From positions 682,001-746,000 of the forward strand of contig NZ_AP025464.1 of assembly GCF_024347335.1 (NCBI RefSeq): a stretch of DNA of 64,000 nt, read 5' to 3'. Both the position numbers and the translations under genes were made by a program. The stretch comes from Vibrio celticus (GTDB taxonomy: Bacteria > Pseudomonadota > Gammaproteobacteria > Enterobacterales > Vibrionaceae). Shown here piece after piece: positions 7,975-16,824 of the stretch; position 1 is the stretch's first letter; each line of letters starts with the position of its first letter. The notes below the pieces were generated by a model. The model saw only the letters and a list, made by a program, of their open reading frames with translations, was not told where the DNA came from and did no database searches.

Positions 7975-10460
7975 AAATGACAAGACGTGCGTTTGTGAAA
8001 GCAAACGCAGCTGCATCAGCGGCAGCCGTTGCAGGTGTAACTCTACCGGCAACAGCAACCAACCTGATTGCTAGCTCTGATCAAACAAAAATCACGTGGG
8101 ATAAAGCGCCTTGTCGTTTTTGTGGTACGGGCTGTTCAGTACTAGTAGGTACTCAAAACGGTAAAGTGGTTGCGACTCAAGGCGATCCAGAAGCTCCTGT
8201 AAACAAAGGCCTTAACTGTATTAAAGGCTACTTCCTTTCAAAAATCATGTACGGTAAAGACCGTCTTGAGACTCCTCTACTTCGTATGAAAGACGGTGAG
8301 TTCCATAAAGATGGTGATTTCGCACCTGTATCTTGGGACAAAGCTTTCGATGTAATGGCTGAGAAATGGAAAGCATCTCTTAAGAAGAACGGTCCAACAG
8401 GTGTTGGTATGTTCGGTTCAGGCCAATGGACAGTAATGGAAGGCTACGCAGCCGTTAAGATGATGAAAGCGGGTTTCCGTTCAAACAACATCGATCCAAA
8501 CGCTCGTCACTGTATGGCTTCAGCGGTAGGCGCATTCATGCGTACTTTCGGTATCGATGAGCCAATGGGTTGTTACGATGACTTTGAACACGCAGACGCA
8601 TTCGTACTGTGGGGTTCAAACATGGCAGAAATGCACCCAGTACTATGGACTCGTATTACAGACCGTCGTCTAAGCCACCCACACGTTAAAGTAAACGTAC
8701 TGTCTACTTACTACCACCGTTCTTTCGAGCTTGCAGACACAGGTTACATCTTCGAACCTCAATCAGATCTAGCAATTGCTAACTTCATTGCTAACTACAT
8801 CATTCAAAACGATGCAGTTAACTGGGACTTCGTGAACAAACACACGAACTTCAAGCAAGCAACGACAGACATCGGTTACGGCCTTCGTGACGATGATCCA
8901 CTACAGAAAGCAGCAGCAAACCCTAACTCAGGTGAAATGACTGCTATCTCTTTCGAAGACTACAAAGCGTCTGTTGCTGAGTACACCGTTGAGAAAGCGT
9001 CTGAAATGTCAGGTGTATCTCAAGATGACCTTATCAAGCTGGCTAAGCAATATGCCGATCCAAACATCAAAGTAATGTCACTTTGGACTATGGGTATGAA
9101 CCAACATACTCGTGGCGTATGGATGAACAGCCTTGTGTACAACATCCACCTTCTAACAGGTAAGATTTCTACTCCAGGTAACAGCCCATTCTCACTAACT
9201 GGCCAACCATCTGCGTGTGGTACAGCTCGTGAAGTTGGTACGTTCTCTCACCGTCTACCGGCAGATATGGTTGTTGCTAACCCTAAACACCGTAAGATTG
9301 CAGAAGACATCTGGAAACTTCCAGAAGGCACTATCCCTGCTAAACCAGGTGCTCACGCTGTTGTTCAAGACCGCATGCTTAAAGACGGTAAGATCAACGC
9401 TTACTGGGTAATGTGTAACAACAACATGCAAGCTGGTCCAAACATCAACACTGAACGTCTGCCAGGTTACCGTAACCCAGATAACTTCATTGTATGTTCT
9501 GACCCGTACCCAACGGCAACAGCTCAAGCGGCTGACCTTATCCTTCCAACAGCAATGTGGATCGAGAAAGAAGGTGCTTACGGTAACGCAGAGCGTCGTA
9601 CACAAGCATGGTACCAACAAGTGAAAACCGTAGGTGAAGCTAAGTCTGATCTATGGCAAATCATGGAATTCTCTAAGCGCTTCACTATTGAAGAAGTTTG
9701 GGGTGAAGAACTGGTTGCGAAAATGCCTGAGTACCGTGGCAAAACCATGTACGACGTGCTTTACAAAAACGGCAATGTTGATGCATTCCCACTGTCTGAA
9801 GCTCAAGAGCTTAACGACGACGCACAAGCTCAAGGTTTCTACGTTCAAAAAGGTCTATTCGAAGAATACGCAGCCTTTGGTCGCGGCCACGGTCACGATT
9901 TAGCACCATACGATCGCTACCACCAAGTTCGTGGTCTACGTTGGCCTGTTGTTGACGGTAAAGAGACACTATGGCGCTTTAAAGAAGGTTCAGATCCATA
10001 CGCTAAGAAAGGTTCTGATTGGGACTTCTACGGCAAGCCAGATGGTAAAGCACTGATCATCAATGCACCATACGAAGCGCCACCTGAAGTACCAAACGAT
10101 GAATACGATATGTGGCTATGTACTGGTCGTGTTCTTGAGCACTGGCACACAGGTACTATGACTCGTCGTGTACCAGAACTTTACAAAGCAGTACCGGATG
10201 CACTTTGTTACATCCACCCTGCTGATGCTAAAGCTCGTGGTCTTCGCCGTGGTGATGAAGTTCTTATCGAAAACAAACGTGGCGAAGTACGTGTTCGTGT
10301 TGAAACTCGTGGTCGTAACCGTCCACCACAAGGCTTGGTATTCGTACCATTCTTTGATGCAAGAATTCTGATCAACAAGTTGATCTTGGATGCAACGGAT
10401 CCTCTGTCTAAACAGACGGATTACAAGAAGTGTCCAGTTAAGATCACTAAGGTCGCTTAA
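7971..10460 (+). CDS. napA: Periplasmic nitrate reductase catalytic subunit NapA
   Basis: An 829-aa molybdopterin enzyme reducing nitrate to nitrite in the periplasm. It starts with a twin-arginine leader (TRRAFVKANAAA) ending near residue 30. The [4Fe-4S] ligands are C48, C51, C55 and C83 in CRFCGTGC and LNCIKG. The Mo-coordinating Cys is in NARHCMASAV near residue 180. The C-terminal molybdopterin-binding domain includes GRVLEHWHTGTMTRR. Length is as expected. It takes electrons from NapC through NapB. The coding sequence has strongly biased codons, unlike the flanking IS genes, suggesting high expression. Confidence 0.97.
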   Translation: MKMTRRAFVKANAAASAAAVAGVTLPATATNLIASSDQTKITWDKAPCRFCGTGCSVLVGTQNGKVVATQGDPEAPVNKGLNCIKGYFLSKIMYGKDRLETPLLRMKDGEFHKDGDFAPVSWDKAFDVMAEKWKASLKKNGPTGVGMFGSGQWTVMEGYAAVKMMKAGFRSNNIDPNARHCMASAVGAFMRTFGIDEPMGCYDDFEHADAFVLWGSNMAEMHPVLWTRITDRRLSHPHVKVNVLSTYYHRSFELADTGYIFEPQSDLAIANFIANYIIQNDAVNWDFVNKHTNFKQATTDIGYGLRDDDPLQKAAANPNSGEMTAISFEDYKASVAEYTVEKASEMSGVSQDDLIKLAKQYADPNIKVMSLWTMGMNQHTRGVWMNSLVYNIHLLTGKISTPGNSPFSLTGQPSACGTAREVGTFSHRLPADMVVANPKHRKIAEDIWKLPEGTIPAKPGAHAVVQDRMLKDGKINAYWVMCNNNMQAGPNINTERLPGYRNPDNFIVCSDPYPTATAQAADLILPTAMWIEKEGAYGNAERRTQAWYQQVKTVGEAKSDLWQIMEFSKRFTIEEVWGEELVAKMPEYRGKTMYDVLYKNGNVDAFPLSEAQELNDDAQAQGFYVQKGLFEEYAAFGRGHGHDLAPYDRYHQVRGLRWPVVDGKETLWRFKEGSDPYAKKGSDWDFYGKPDGKALIINAPYEAPPEVPNDEYDMWLCTGRVLEHWHTGTMTRRVPELYKAVPDALCYIHPADAKARGLRRGDEVLIENKRGEVRVRVETRGRNRPPQGLVFVPFFDARILINKLILDATDPLSKQTDYKKCPVKITKVA

Positions 10461-10512
10461 GGACAATATGTTCTTACCACTTAGCTCGTAGATCTGACGT
10501 ATTTAATATTGC

Positions 10513-10548
10513 GACTGCTTTTTTCGTTACTTTTTGAAAGAAGTAGTC
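10513..10548 (+). other. Stem-loop between napA and napB
   Basis: GACTGCTTTTTTC pairs with GAAAGAAGTAGTC, a 13-bp stem with two G-U pairs, in the 125-base gap between napA and napB. It is not followed by a T run, so it is more likely an mRNA processing or stability element than a terminator. Confidence 0.5.
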
Positions 10549-10585
10549 CACTCAAAGAATTAGCCTTTAGGCGGAGAAATTAACC

Positions 10586-11047
10586 ATGAAAAAACTGATT
10601 ACTGCCCTACTATCAGCTGGTCTTTTGCTAGCTGGTGCAGTTCAAGCTGAAGCTGAGCTGGATAACCCAGGCGGCATTGGTGGCGTAGAATCTCTACGTG
10701 GTGCAAGTGAACTTGAAGCAACTCGCGCAGCAGATGACTTCAAAAAGTTCCCTCGTGACCAAGTACTTGAGAGTGACTACGTATACCAACCACCTCTAGT
10801 GCCTCATACTATTCGTAGCTATGAAGTTTCTCTTAACGCTAACAAGTGTCTTTCTTGCCACAGCTGGAAAAACGCAAAAGAAATGGGTGCTACTAAAGTG
10901 AGTGTAACTCACTACATGAACCGCGAAGATGCGGTACTTGCAGACGTATCACCTCGTCGTTACTTCTGTCTACAGTGTCACGTACCTCAAGCTAATGCTA
11001 AGCCACTAGTTGAGAACGAGTTCAAACCTGTAGATTCACTGCGTTAA
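10586..11047 (+). CDS. napB: NapB, diheme cytochrome c subunit of periplasmic nitrate reductase
   Basis: A 153-aa periplasmic protein. The signal peptide is MKKLITALLSAGLLLAGAVQA, cut after AQA-type residues near 22. Two haem sites are seen: CLSCH near residue 92 and CLQCH near residue 131, with distal His in VPHTIR and THYMNR. NapB passes electrons from NapC to NapA. The start has GGCGGAGA ahead. The gap to napA holds a stem-loop, and napC follows 29 bases downstream, so it is part of the same transcript. Confidence 0.94.
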   Translation: MKKLITALLSAGLLLAGAVQAEAELDNPGGIGGVESLRGASELEATRAADDFKKFPRDQVLESDYVYQPPLVPHTIRSYEVSLNANKCLSCHSWKNAKEMGATKVSVTHYMNREDAVLADVSPRRYFCLQCHVPQANAKPLVENEFKPVDSLR

Positions 11048-11076
11048 TCGTAGCCGGACTGTAAGAGAGGCTATAT

Positions 11077-11658
11077 ATGATAAAATTACTTAAAGCGTTT
11101 TGGAAAAGACTCGCGACACCAAGTAAAGCAGCCGTAGGCGTTGTTTTATTCTTGGGTTTCTCGGGTGGTCTTTTGTTCTGGGGTGCATTCAACACGGGTA
11201 TGGAGGCAACCAACACGGAAGAATTCTGTTCTGGCTGTCACGCACCTATCGTTGCTGAAATCCAAGAGACAATTCACTACTCTAACCGTTCTGGTGTTCG
11301 TGCTATCTGTTCAGACTGTCACGTACCTCATGAATGGACTGATAAAATTGTTCGTAAGGTTCAAGCATCTAAAGAGCTATACGCACACTTTATTGCGAAA
11401 ACCATCAATACTGAAGAAAAGTTCAAAGCACGTCGTGCTCACCTAGCGGAACGCGAATGGGCTCGATTGAAAAAGAACGATTCACTTGAGTGTCGTAACT
11501 GTCACCAGTTCGATTACATGGACTTCTCAGAGCAGAGCCCTCGTAGTGCGAAACAACACTCGACTGCGCTAGCTTCTGGTGAAAAAACGTGTGTAGACTG
11601 TCACAAAGGTATTGCACACAAACTACCAGACATGCACGGCGTTGAAGGCTGGCAATAA
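11077..11658 (+). CDS. napC: NapC, membrane tetrahaem cytochrome c
   Basis: A 193-aa NapC/NirT protein. One N-terminal membrane helix (about residues 15-37) anchors it with the haem domain in the periplasm. Four CxxCH sites are present: CSGCH, CSDCH, CRNCH and CVDCH. It oxidises quinol in the membrane and reduces NapB. With no napGH in this operon, NapC is the only visible quinol route. It follows napB closely and is followed 11 bases later by a small membrane peptide gene. Confidence 0.95.
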   Translation: MIKLLKAFWKRLATPSKAAVGVVLFLGFSGGLLFWGAFNTGMEATNTEEFCSGCHAPIVAEIQETIHYSNRSGVRAICSDCHVPHEWTDKIVRKVQASKELYAHFIAKTINTEEKFKARRAHLAEREWARLKKNDSLECRNCHQFDYMDFSEQSPRSAKQHSTALASGEKTCVDCHKGIAHKLPDMHGVEGWQ

Positions 11659-11669
11659 GGAGCGATTGA

Positions 11670-11807
11670 ATGAGTACTTTAGAAAGCGTAATTTGGCACA
11701 TCCTAGGTTACAGCGCTATGCCAGTTATCATTCTTGGCGGCTTCGCAGGTGTTGCAGCCGTATCTCTTTGGCTTTTATCTATGACTAAAGACAAAGAAGT
11801 CGATTAG
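11670..11807 (+). CDS. 45-aa membrane peptide at the end of the nap operon (TIGR02808-like)
   Basis: A small gene of 45 codons beginning MSTLESVIWHILGYSAMP, with one hydrophobic helix at about residues 16-36 and a charged tail ending DKEVD. The ATG has AAGGAG nine bases upstream and starts 11 bases after napC. I recall short proteins of this kind beside nap genes in Vibrio and Shewanella (TIGR02808 family); the assignment is from memory. It resembles NapE in size and single helix but not clearly in sequence. Its role may be assembly or stability of the NapC-containing complex; this is inference. Confidence 0.75.
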   Translation: MSTLESVIWHILGYSAMPVIILGGFAGVAAVSLWLLSMTKDKEVD

Positions 11808-11859
11808 AAATCGAAATTGCTTCAACTTAGGCCAATTATCTTTGGGATGAGTTGATACT

Positions 11860-11889
11860 AAAAAGCCACTGATTTCAGTGGCTTTTTTA
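11860..11889. terminator. Bidirectional terminator between nap and pha
   Basis: AAAAGCCACTGA and TCAGTGGCTTTTTT form a perfect palindrome. It ends the nap transcript on the plus strand and, with its leading A run, the phaC transcript on the minus strand. Confidence 0.88.
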
Positions 11890-11982
11890 TTATCTGGCGT
11901 TTCTGTTTACTGCTAGGGGGATGATGAAACCTTAGTAAAGCGACATCGCAGCTAATATAAAGAAAGCCTTATATAACAAAAT

Positions 11983-13809
11983 CTAAGCTTCGTTTTTCGG
12001 AGCTTCTGTGTCAGCAGGCTCTTTATCGACAGCTTCTGTATCAACAATCGGCAGTACCTGTTTTACATAGTTGCCTGGCGCTTTGCCTATCACAGGATTA
12101 AGCTCTGAACCTTGATTGAAAGGTTCGACTTTTTCGTCAGTTTCAAAACCTTGTAGCCACTGATTCCAGTGTGTCCACCAAGACCCCTCATTATGAGTCG
12201 CATTAGTTAGCCACTCATCCGCCGAGTCGTCTAGGTTGTCATTCAGCCAGAACCCGTACTTCTTCTTATCTGGATGGTTAACAATACCCGCAATATGACC
12301 AGATTCACCAAGCACGAACGTCTTGTTGCCACCAGTATTCAAGGCACCACGGTAAGTCCCCTGCCAAAGCGCGATATGATCTTCTTTAGCTGAAATGAAG
12401 TAGCTTGGTATTTTTATCTTATTGAGATCAATCCAAACACCGCCCACTTTCACACCTTTGTCTTGAACCAGTTTGTTTTCAAGATAAAGCTCTCGCAGCA
12501 AGAAGTTATGACACTTGGCCGCCACGTTTGTGCTGTCACTGTTCCAGTAGAGAAGATCAAACTCCATCGGGCTGCTGCCTTTGAGGTAATTATCAATGTA
12601 GTAGTTCCAGTACAGGCTGTTTTCGCGAAGCAAACTGAACGTCACGCTCAATGAGCGACCATCCATATAGCCTTTGCCATCGTTCTGCTTCTCAATCGCG
12701 TTAATGATCGTTTCGTTGATATACGCACCCACCTCACCCGGCTGCGAGAAATCCAACAAGGTGGTAAAGAAGGTCGCGGTTTTAATACGTTTCTTCATGC
12801 GTTTTGCAGCGTAGTAAGCCACCGTAGAAGCCAACACCGTACCGCCAATACAGTAACCCGCCGCGTTGATTTGCTCTTTACCTGTGATGTCTTCAATCGC
12901 AGCAACGGCTTTAACCACGCCTTCAGTGACATAGTCACCAAACTCAGTGTCTTTCTGCGCTTCACCTGGGTTGCGCCAAGACATCATGAATACGCTATGT
13001 CCTTGCTCAAGTAACCAGCGCACCATCGAGTTCTTCTCACGAAGATCAAGAATGTAGTACTTATTGATGAACGGAGGAACGATCAACAAAGGTGTAGCGT
13101 TAACCTGAGGTGTCTTTGGGTAGTATTGAATAAGCTCAAACAGCTCGTTTTGAAAGACAACATCACCTTCCGTGTTCGCAACATCAACACCTAATCGGAA
13201 GGCGTTATTGTTGGTCATGCGGATCTTGAGTATATCGGCGCTTGCTTCAACGTCAGCTTGTAACTGCTTTAACCCATCGAGAAGGTTTTCACCATTTCGC
13301 TCAAGCGTCAGTTTCATCAACTCTGGATTCGTTGCAATAAAGTTACTTGGAGAAAGTGCATTGATTGCCTGACGAGAAAAGAACGCCACTCGCTCTTTGG
13401 TTTTTTCGTCAATACCTTCGATCGAGTTGATGGTGTCGATATAGCTTTTACTGAACAACAAATAGGATTGTTTGATAAAGCTGTAGAACGGGTCGTTTTT
13501 CCACGCTTCATCAATAAAGCGCTTGTCGCTGCGGTCTTCTGAGATAACACTCTCGGTGTTGCCCATCAGCGCGGCATTCTGCCAGATCTTAAGTTGCTGT
13601 TCCCACCATTGAGATTGTAACTGAAGCAGAACGGCGGGTTGGTTGGCGGCTTGCTCGAAGATTTTTGATGCATCATCAAAGTTCAATTCTTGCATCGCTT
13701 GGTTTAGGGGAGATTGCGCGGCTTCCTTGTTTTGTTCAAAGCTTTCCCACCATTGCTGGTTCGTTTGTTGAAGTTTAACAAGGTAGTCCGAAAAGAAGTG
13801 TTGAAACAT
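11983..13809 (-). CDS. phaC: Class I polyhydroxyalkanoate synthase PhaC
   Basis: A 608-aa enzyme polymerising (R)-3-hydroxybutyryl-CoA into PHB on granule surfaces. The N-terminal domain is about residues 1-210; the alpha/beta-hydrolase domain follows. The lipase-like box is AAGYCIGGTVLAS, with the nucleophilic Cys. The catalytic Asp is in SAKEDHIALW and the His in LGESGHIAGIVN. The C-terminus is an acidic tail rich in Glu and Pro. Last gene of the minus-strand order phaB-phaA-phasin-phaC, with the shared terminator about 95 bases past its stop. Class I is inferred from length and the absence of a phaE or phaR partner. Confidence 0.95.
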   Translation of the reverse strand: MFQHFFSDYLVKLQQTNQQWWESFEQNKEAAQSPLNQAMQELNFDDASKIFEQAANQPAVLLQLQSQWWEQQLKIWQNAALMGNTESVISEDRSDKRFIDEAWKNDPFYSFIKQSYLLFSKSYIDTINSIEGIDEKTKERVAFFSRQAINALSPSNFIATNPELMKLTLERNGENLLDGLKQLQADVEASADILKIRMTNNNAFRLGVDVANTEGDVVFQNELFELIQYYPKTPQVNATPLLIVPPFINKYYILDLREKNSMVRWLLEQGHSVFMMSWRNPGEAQKDTEFGDYVTEGVVKAVAAIEDITGKEQINAAGYCIGGTVLASTVAYYAAKRMKKRIKTATFFTTLLDFSQPGEVGAYINETIINAIEKQNDGKGYMDGRSLSVTFSLLRENSLYWNYYIDNYLKGSSPMEFDLLYWNSDSTNVAAKCHNFLLRELYLENKLVQDKGVKVGGVWIDLNKIKIPSYFISAKEDHIALWQGTYRGALNTGGNKTFVLGESGHIAGIVNHPDKKKYGFWLNDNLDDSADEWLTNATHNEGSWWTHWNQWLQGFETDEKVEPFNQGSELNPVIGKAPGNYVKQVLPIVDTEAVDKEPADTEAPKNEA

Positions 13810-13884
13810 AACATGACTCCAATAATCGGAAAATCGCCACCGAGCCTCACAGTAAAAACTGCGCTAACTCGATGGCGATTAAAT

Positions 13885-14232
13885 TTATGCAGGTGTAACT
13901 GTTTTCAAGTTTTCAGTTGTTAGTGTTTCAACATCTTCTTTGAACTCTTTTGCAGCAGCTTGCATTTTTGAGCTATCACTCATCATCTGTTGAGACAGTT
14001 GAGTTAGCGCTGCTAGTTGCTGGCTGTTGAACGCCGTTAGGCTAGTCACGTCTTTGATTTCAGTCACTGCTTTCATTTGTGCAAGACCCATGTCCGTGTA
14101 AGTCTGCATTGCATTCATTTGCAGTTCAGTCATCGTTTGGACGTTCTTTGCAACCAACTTGTTGAACTTTAAGTACGGTTCAAATTGCTTTTCAGTTTGG
14201 TCAGTAATTGTTTTGAAAATATCCGTGTACAT
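13885..14232 (-). CDS. phaP: Phasin family protein (PHB granule coat)
   Basis: A 115-aa protein, almost wholly helical, with repeated Met, Gln and Thr: MYTDIFKTITDQTEKQFEPY, then QTMTELQMNAMQTYTDM and QQLAALTQLSQQM. This fits the phasin_2 family, amphipathic proteins coating PHA granules and limiting their size. AGGAGT lies eight bases before the ATG. It lies between phaA and phaC, 75 bases from phaC. High copy protein levels are usual for phasins. Confidence 0.88.
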   Translation of the reverse strand: MYTDIFKTITDQTEKQFEPYLKFNKLVAKNVQTMTELQMNAMQTYTDMGLAQMKAVTEIKDVTSLTAFNSQQLAALTQLSQQMMSDSSKMQAAAKEFKEDVETLTTENLKTVTPA

Positions 14233-14362
14233 AAGTAACTCCTGATGAATACATAGTTTAATAAATTTGTGTCACTATCGTTTCAGCCAACGCTCATCGA
14301 TTAACTCACGATGCTTTGAAAAGCTGATCCGATATTTAAGCTTGCTACCGATATATCAGGCT

Positions 14363-15577
14363 CTAACCTTCAATACCTTTTAGCAAAACAGCGGTTCCCA
14401 TTCCTCCACCCACACAGAGTGAAGCAACGCCATAAGTCGTTTTCTGTTCAAGCATTTCATGGATGAGTGAAACAATAATTCGATTGCCTGAAGCACCTAA
14501 AGGATGGCCAAGCGCGATTGCACCACCATTCACATTGACCTTTGGCTTGAACTCATCAAGCGGTAAGTCATGCTGCTCTGACAATTGGTACATTACGCCA
14601 AGAGCTTGTGCTGCAAACGCTTCATTCAATTCAAACAAATCTACTTCTTCTAGAGTGAGATTCGCCTTATCAAGCGTTTTAGAAACGGCTTCTACTGGGC
14701 CTAAACCCATAATCTTTGGATCTAATCCAGACTGTGCGTAGCTCGTTAGCTCTACCATTGGTGTCAGTCCGTATTTCGCTACTGCACTCTCTGAGGCTAA
14801 GATAATTGCACTCGCACCATCGTTGATGCCCGAAGCATTACCCGCCGTGACAGACCCTTCACGGTCAAAAGCTGGACGAAGCTTTTGCAGACCTTCGAAT
14901 GTCGCGTCTGACTTCGGATACTCATCGGTCTCAAAAGTGACGGTTTGTCTGCGCTGCTTAACTTCTACAGGCACGATTTGCTCGTTAAACTTACCCGCTT
15001 CAATCGCAGCAACGGCTTTCAGTTGGCTTTCTAAGGCATAGTTATCTTGAGCTAGACGAGAAATATTCAACGTGTTCGCAATATTTTCAGCGGTCATGCC
15101 CATGTGGTAGTGATTAAACGCATCGGTTAAGCCATCACTAACCAGTAAGTCTTTCATTGAGATGTCACCCATTTTGTGACCATTACGAACGCTCGCTGGT
15201 ACCACAAACGGAATTTGGGACATCACTTCAACGCCAGCAGCAATAACCACTTCAGCATCTTGTGCTTTGATGTGCGCCGCTGCGTCCATCACTGATTTCA
15301 TTCCGCTGCCGCAAATCATGTTCACGCCGTATGCTGGTGTTTCCTCAGGAAGCCCTGCATAGATGGAAGCCTGACGAGCAACCCCCATTCCTTGACCTGC
15401 CGAAATCACGTTGCCCACGATCACTTCATCAATCGCATCTAACGAAAGATCGACAGACTCAAGTACACCTTTGATCGCAACGCCAGCTAACTCACCCGCA
15501 GATACGTTTTTTAGCGACCCGGTAAATGCACCAATAGGAGTACGCTTAGCCGCAACAATAAATACTTTTTCCATCAT
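14363..15577 (-). CDS. phaA: Acetyl-CoA acetyltransferase (beta-ketothiolase)
   Basis: A 404-aa thiolase condensing two acetyl-CoA to acetoacetyl-CoA, the first step of PHB synthesis. The acyl-accepting Cys is in NMICGSGMK near residue 90; the catalytic His in GHPLGASGNR; the second Cys in SLCVGGGMG near the C-terminus. Two adjacent ATG codons (15577 and 15574) can start it; GGGG is upstream of both. It is 23 bases after phaB and 130 bases before the phasin gene on the minus strand, so one operon is likely. Confidence 0.94.
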   Translation of the reverse strand: MMEKVFIVAAKRTPIGAFTGSLKNVSAGELAGVAIKGVLESVDLSLDAIDEVIVGNVISAGQGMGVARQASIYAGLPEETPAYGVNMICGSGMKSVMDAAAHIKAQDAEVVIAAGVEVMSQIPFVVPASVRNGHKMGDISMKDLLVSDGLTDAFNHYHMGMTAENIANTLNISRLAQDNYALESQLKAVAAIEAGKFNEQIVPVEVKQRRQTVTFETDEYPKSDATFEGLQKLRPAFDREGSVTAGNASGINDGASAIILASESAVAKYGLTPMVELTSYAQSGLDPKIMGLGPVEAVSKTLDKANLTLEEVDLFELNEAFAAQALGVMYQLSEQHDLPLDEFKPKVNVNGGAIALGHPLGASGNRIIVSLIHEMLEQKTTYGVASLCVGGGMGTAVLLKGIEG

Positions 15578-15600
15578 TCCAACCCCTTCAGTTCCGCCAA

Positions 15601-16341
15601 TTACTGCATGTACAAGCCGCCATTCACAGACAATGTTTCGCCTGTAATGTACGCGCCAGATTCACTCGCTAAAAAGCCCACTGCGTCTGCAATTTCAACA
15701 GGTGTTGCTAAGCGTTTCATCGGGATTTGGTTCTTGATTGAATCCAGTACTTCAGGCTTCATTTGCTCAACCATAGGAGTTGCTGTGTAGCCAGGGGCAA
15801 TCACGTTCACGGTTACGCCGCTACGAGCGCCTTCTGCAGCCAAAGCTTTAGAAAAACCAATCATTCCAGCTTTCGCTGCTGAGTAGTTAGTCTGTCCAAA
15901 TTGACCTTTAAGACCATTGACGGAAGAGATGTTGATGACACGGCAGTTACCCTTTTCACACATAGGAGCGAACAAAGGTTGAGTCACGTTGAACAAACTG
16001 TTTAAGTTCGTTTCAATCACATCTTTCCACGCTTCGGCATCCATCTTTCTAAAGACGCTATCACGTGTAATACCTGCGTTATTGACCAGCACATCCACCG
16101 TGCCTTCTTCTTCTAACAACTTGCTTAAGCTCAGCGCACATTCCGCAGTATTGGTAACATCTAATTCAAACAATCTCACTTGATCTTCGGTGAATTGTTT
16201 TCCGTTAAACCAATCCAAGGCACATTGGTAATTTCCAGTAAAATAAGTCGCGATAACACGATAGCCGTCTGCAACTAATTTAGAGGAAATTGCTGAGCCG
16301 ATACCGCCTTTTGACCCTGTAATTAAAGCAAGCTTTTTCAT
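15601..16341 (-). CDS. phaB: Acetoacetyl-CoA reductase PhaB
   Basis: A 246-aa short-chain dehydrogenase reducing acetoacetyl-CoA to (R)-3-hydroxybutyryl-CoA with NADPH. The cofactor loop is TGSKGGIGSAI near residue 10; NNAG is present; catalytic Ser is in NISSVNG and Tyr-Lys in YSAAKAG. I prefer ATG 16341 (MKKLALITG) over the upstream ATG at 16353, because AAGGG touches the latter and a GGA eight bases ahead serves the former. It is the promoter-proximal gene of the pha cluster. Confidence 0.93.
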   Translation of the reverse strand: MKKLALITGSKGGIGSAISSKLVADGYRVIATYFTGNYQCALDWFNGKQFTEDQVRLFELDVTNTAECALSLSKLLEEEGTVDVLVNNAGITRDSVFRKMDAEAWKDVIETNLNSLFNVTQPLFAPMCEKGNCRVINISSVNGLKGQFGQTNYSAAKAGMIGFSKALAAEGARSGVTVNVIAPGYTATPMVEQMKPEVLDSIKNQIPMKRLATPVEIADAVGFLASESGAYITGETLSVNGGLYMQ

Positions 16342-16814
16342 TAATGGTTCCATCCCTTACAAGCAATTAAATAACAATAATGTTAATAAGATAATGTCTT
16401 AGTTGATAATTAAACTTTACGTTTTGCTTTAATTAAACCCTACAACTCAAAATCAAAAATTATTATTACAAATATAAAATATTTTCGTATTATGATTAAA
16501 AACTAGACTTGCATCCCAAAACCAATGAAATGTTACGATTATGTAAATCAACGCAAGACTCTGATATTAATAAGGTTTGTTTAATTTCACTTTTATCACC
16601 AAGCAGATAAGCCTTTGTAAATACGAGATAAATCTATATCTCTCAGCTTGTTTCAAGAATAATGCAATGTGGGAATTTGAAATGATTGATCACGAGAATA
16701 ATAACAAAACTCTTATTAGCCATTAATAAATGGTTCCTAATTATTCTATATAACCTTCGATATAATTAACGTTCTAAATGGGAAAGATGAACATTATGGA
16801 TAGACAAAAAAGCC
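16342..16814. other. AT-rich intergenic region upstream of phaB
   Basis: About 470 bases with no credible gene. It should contain the phaBAPC promoter on the minus strand. At its right end, 16805-16814 is the T-rich half of a terminator split by the ISAs1-type element. I see no other structured element. Confidence 0.5.
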
Positions 16815-16824
16815 CACTCAACCT

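Noticed and set aside
9255..9903. Several frames of 64-121 codons within napA
   Set aside because: They are antisense or shifted shadows caused by the strong codon bias of napA.
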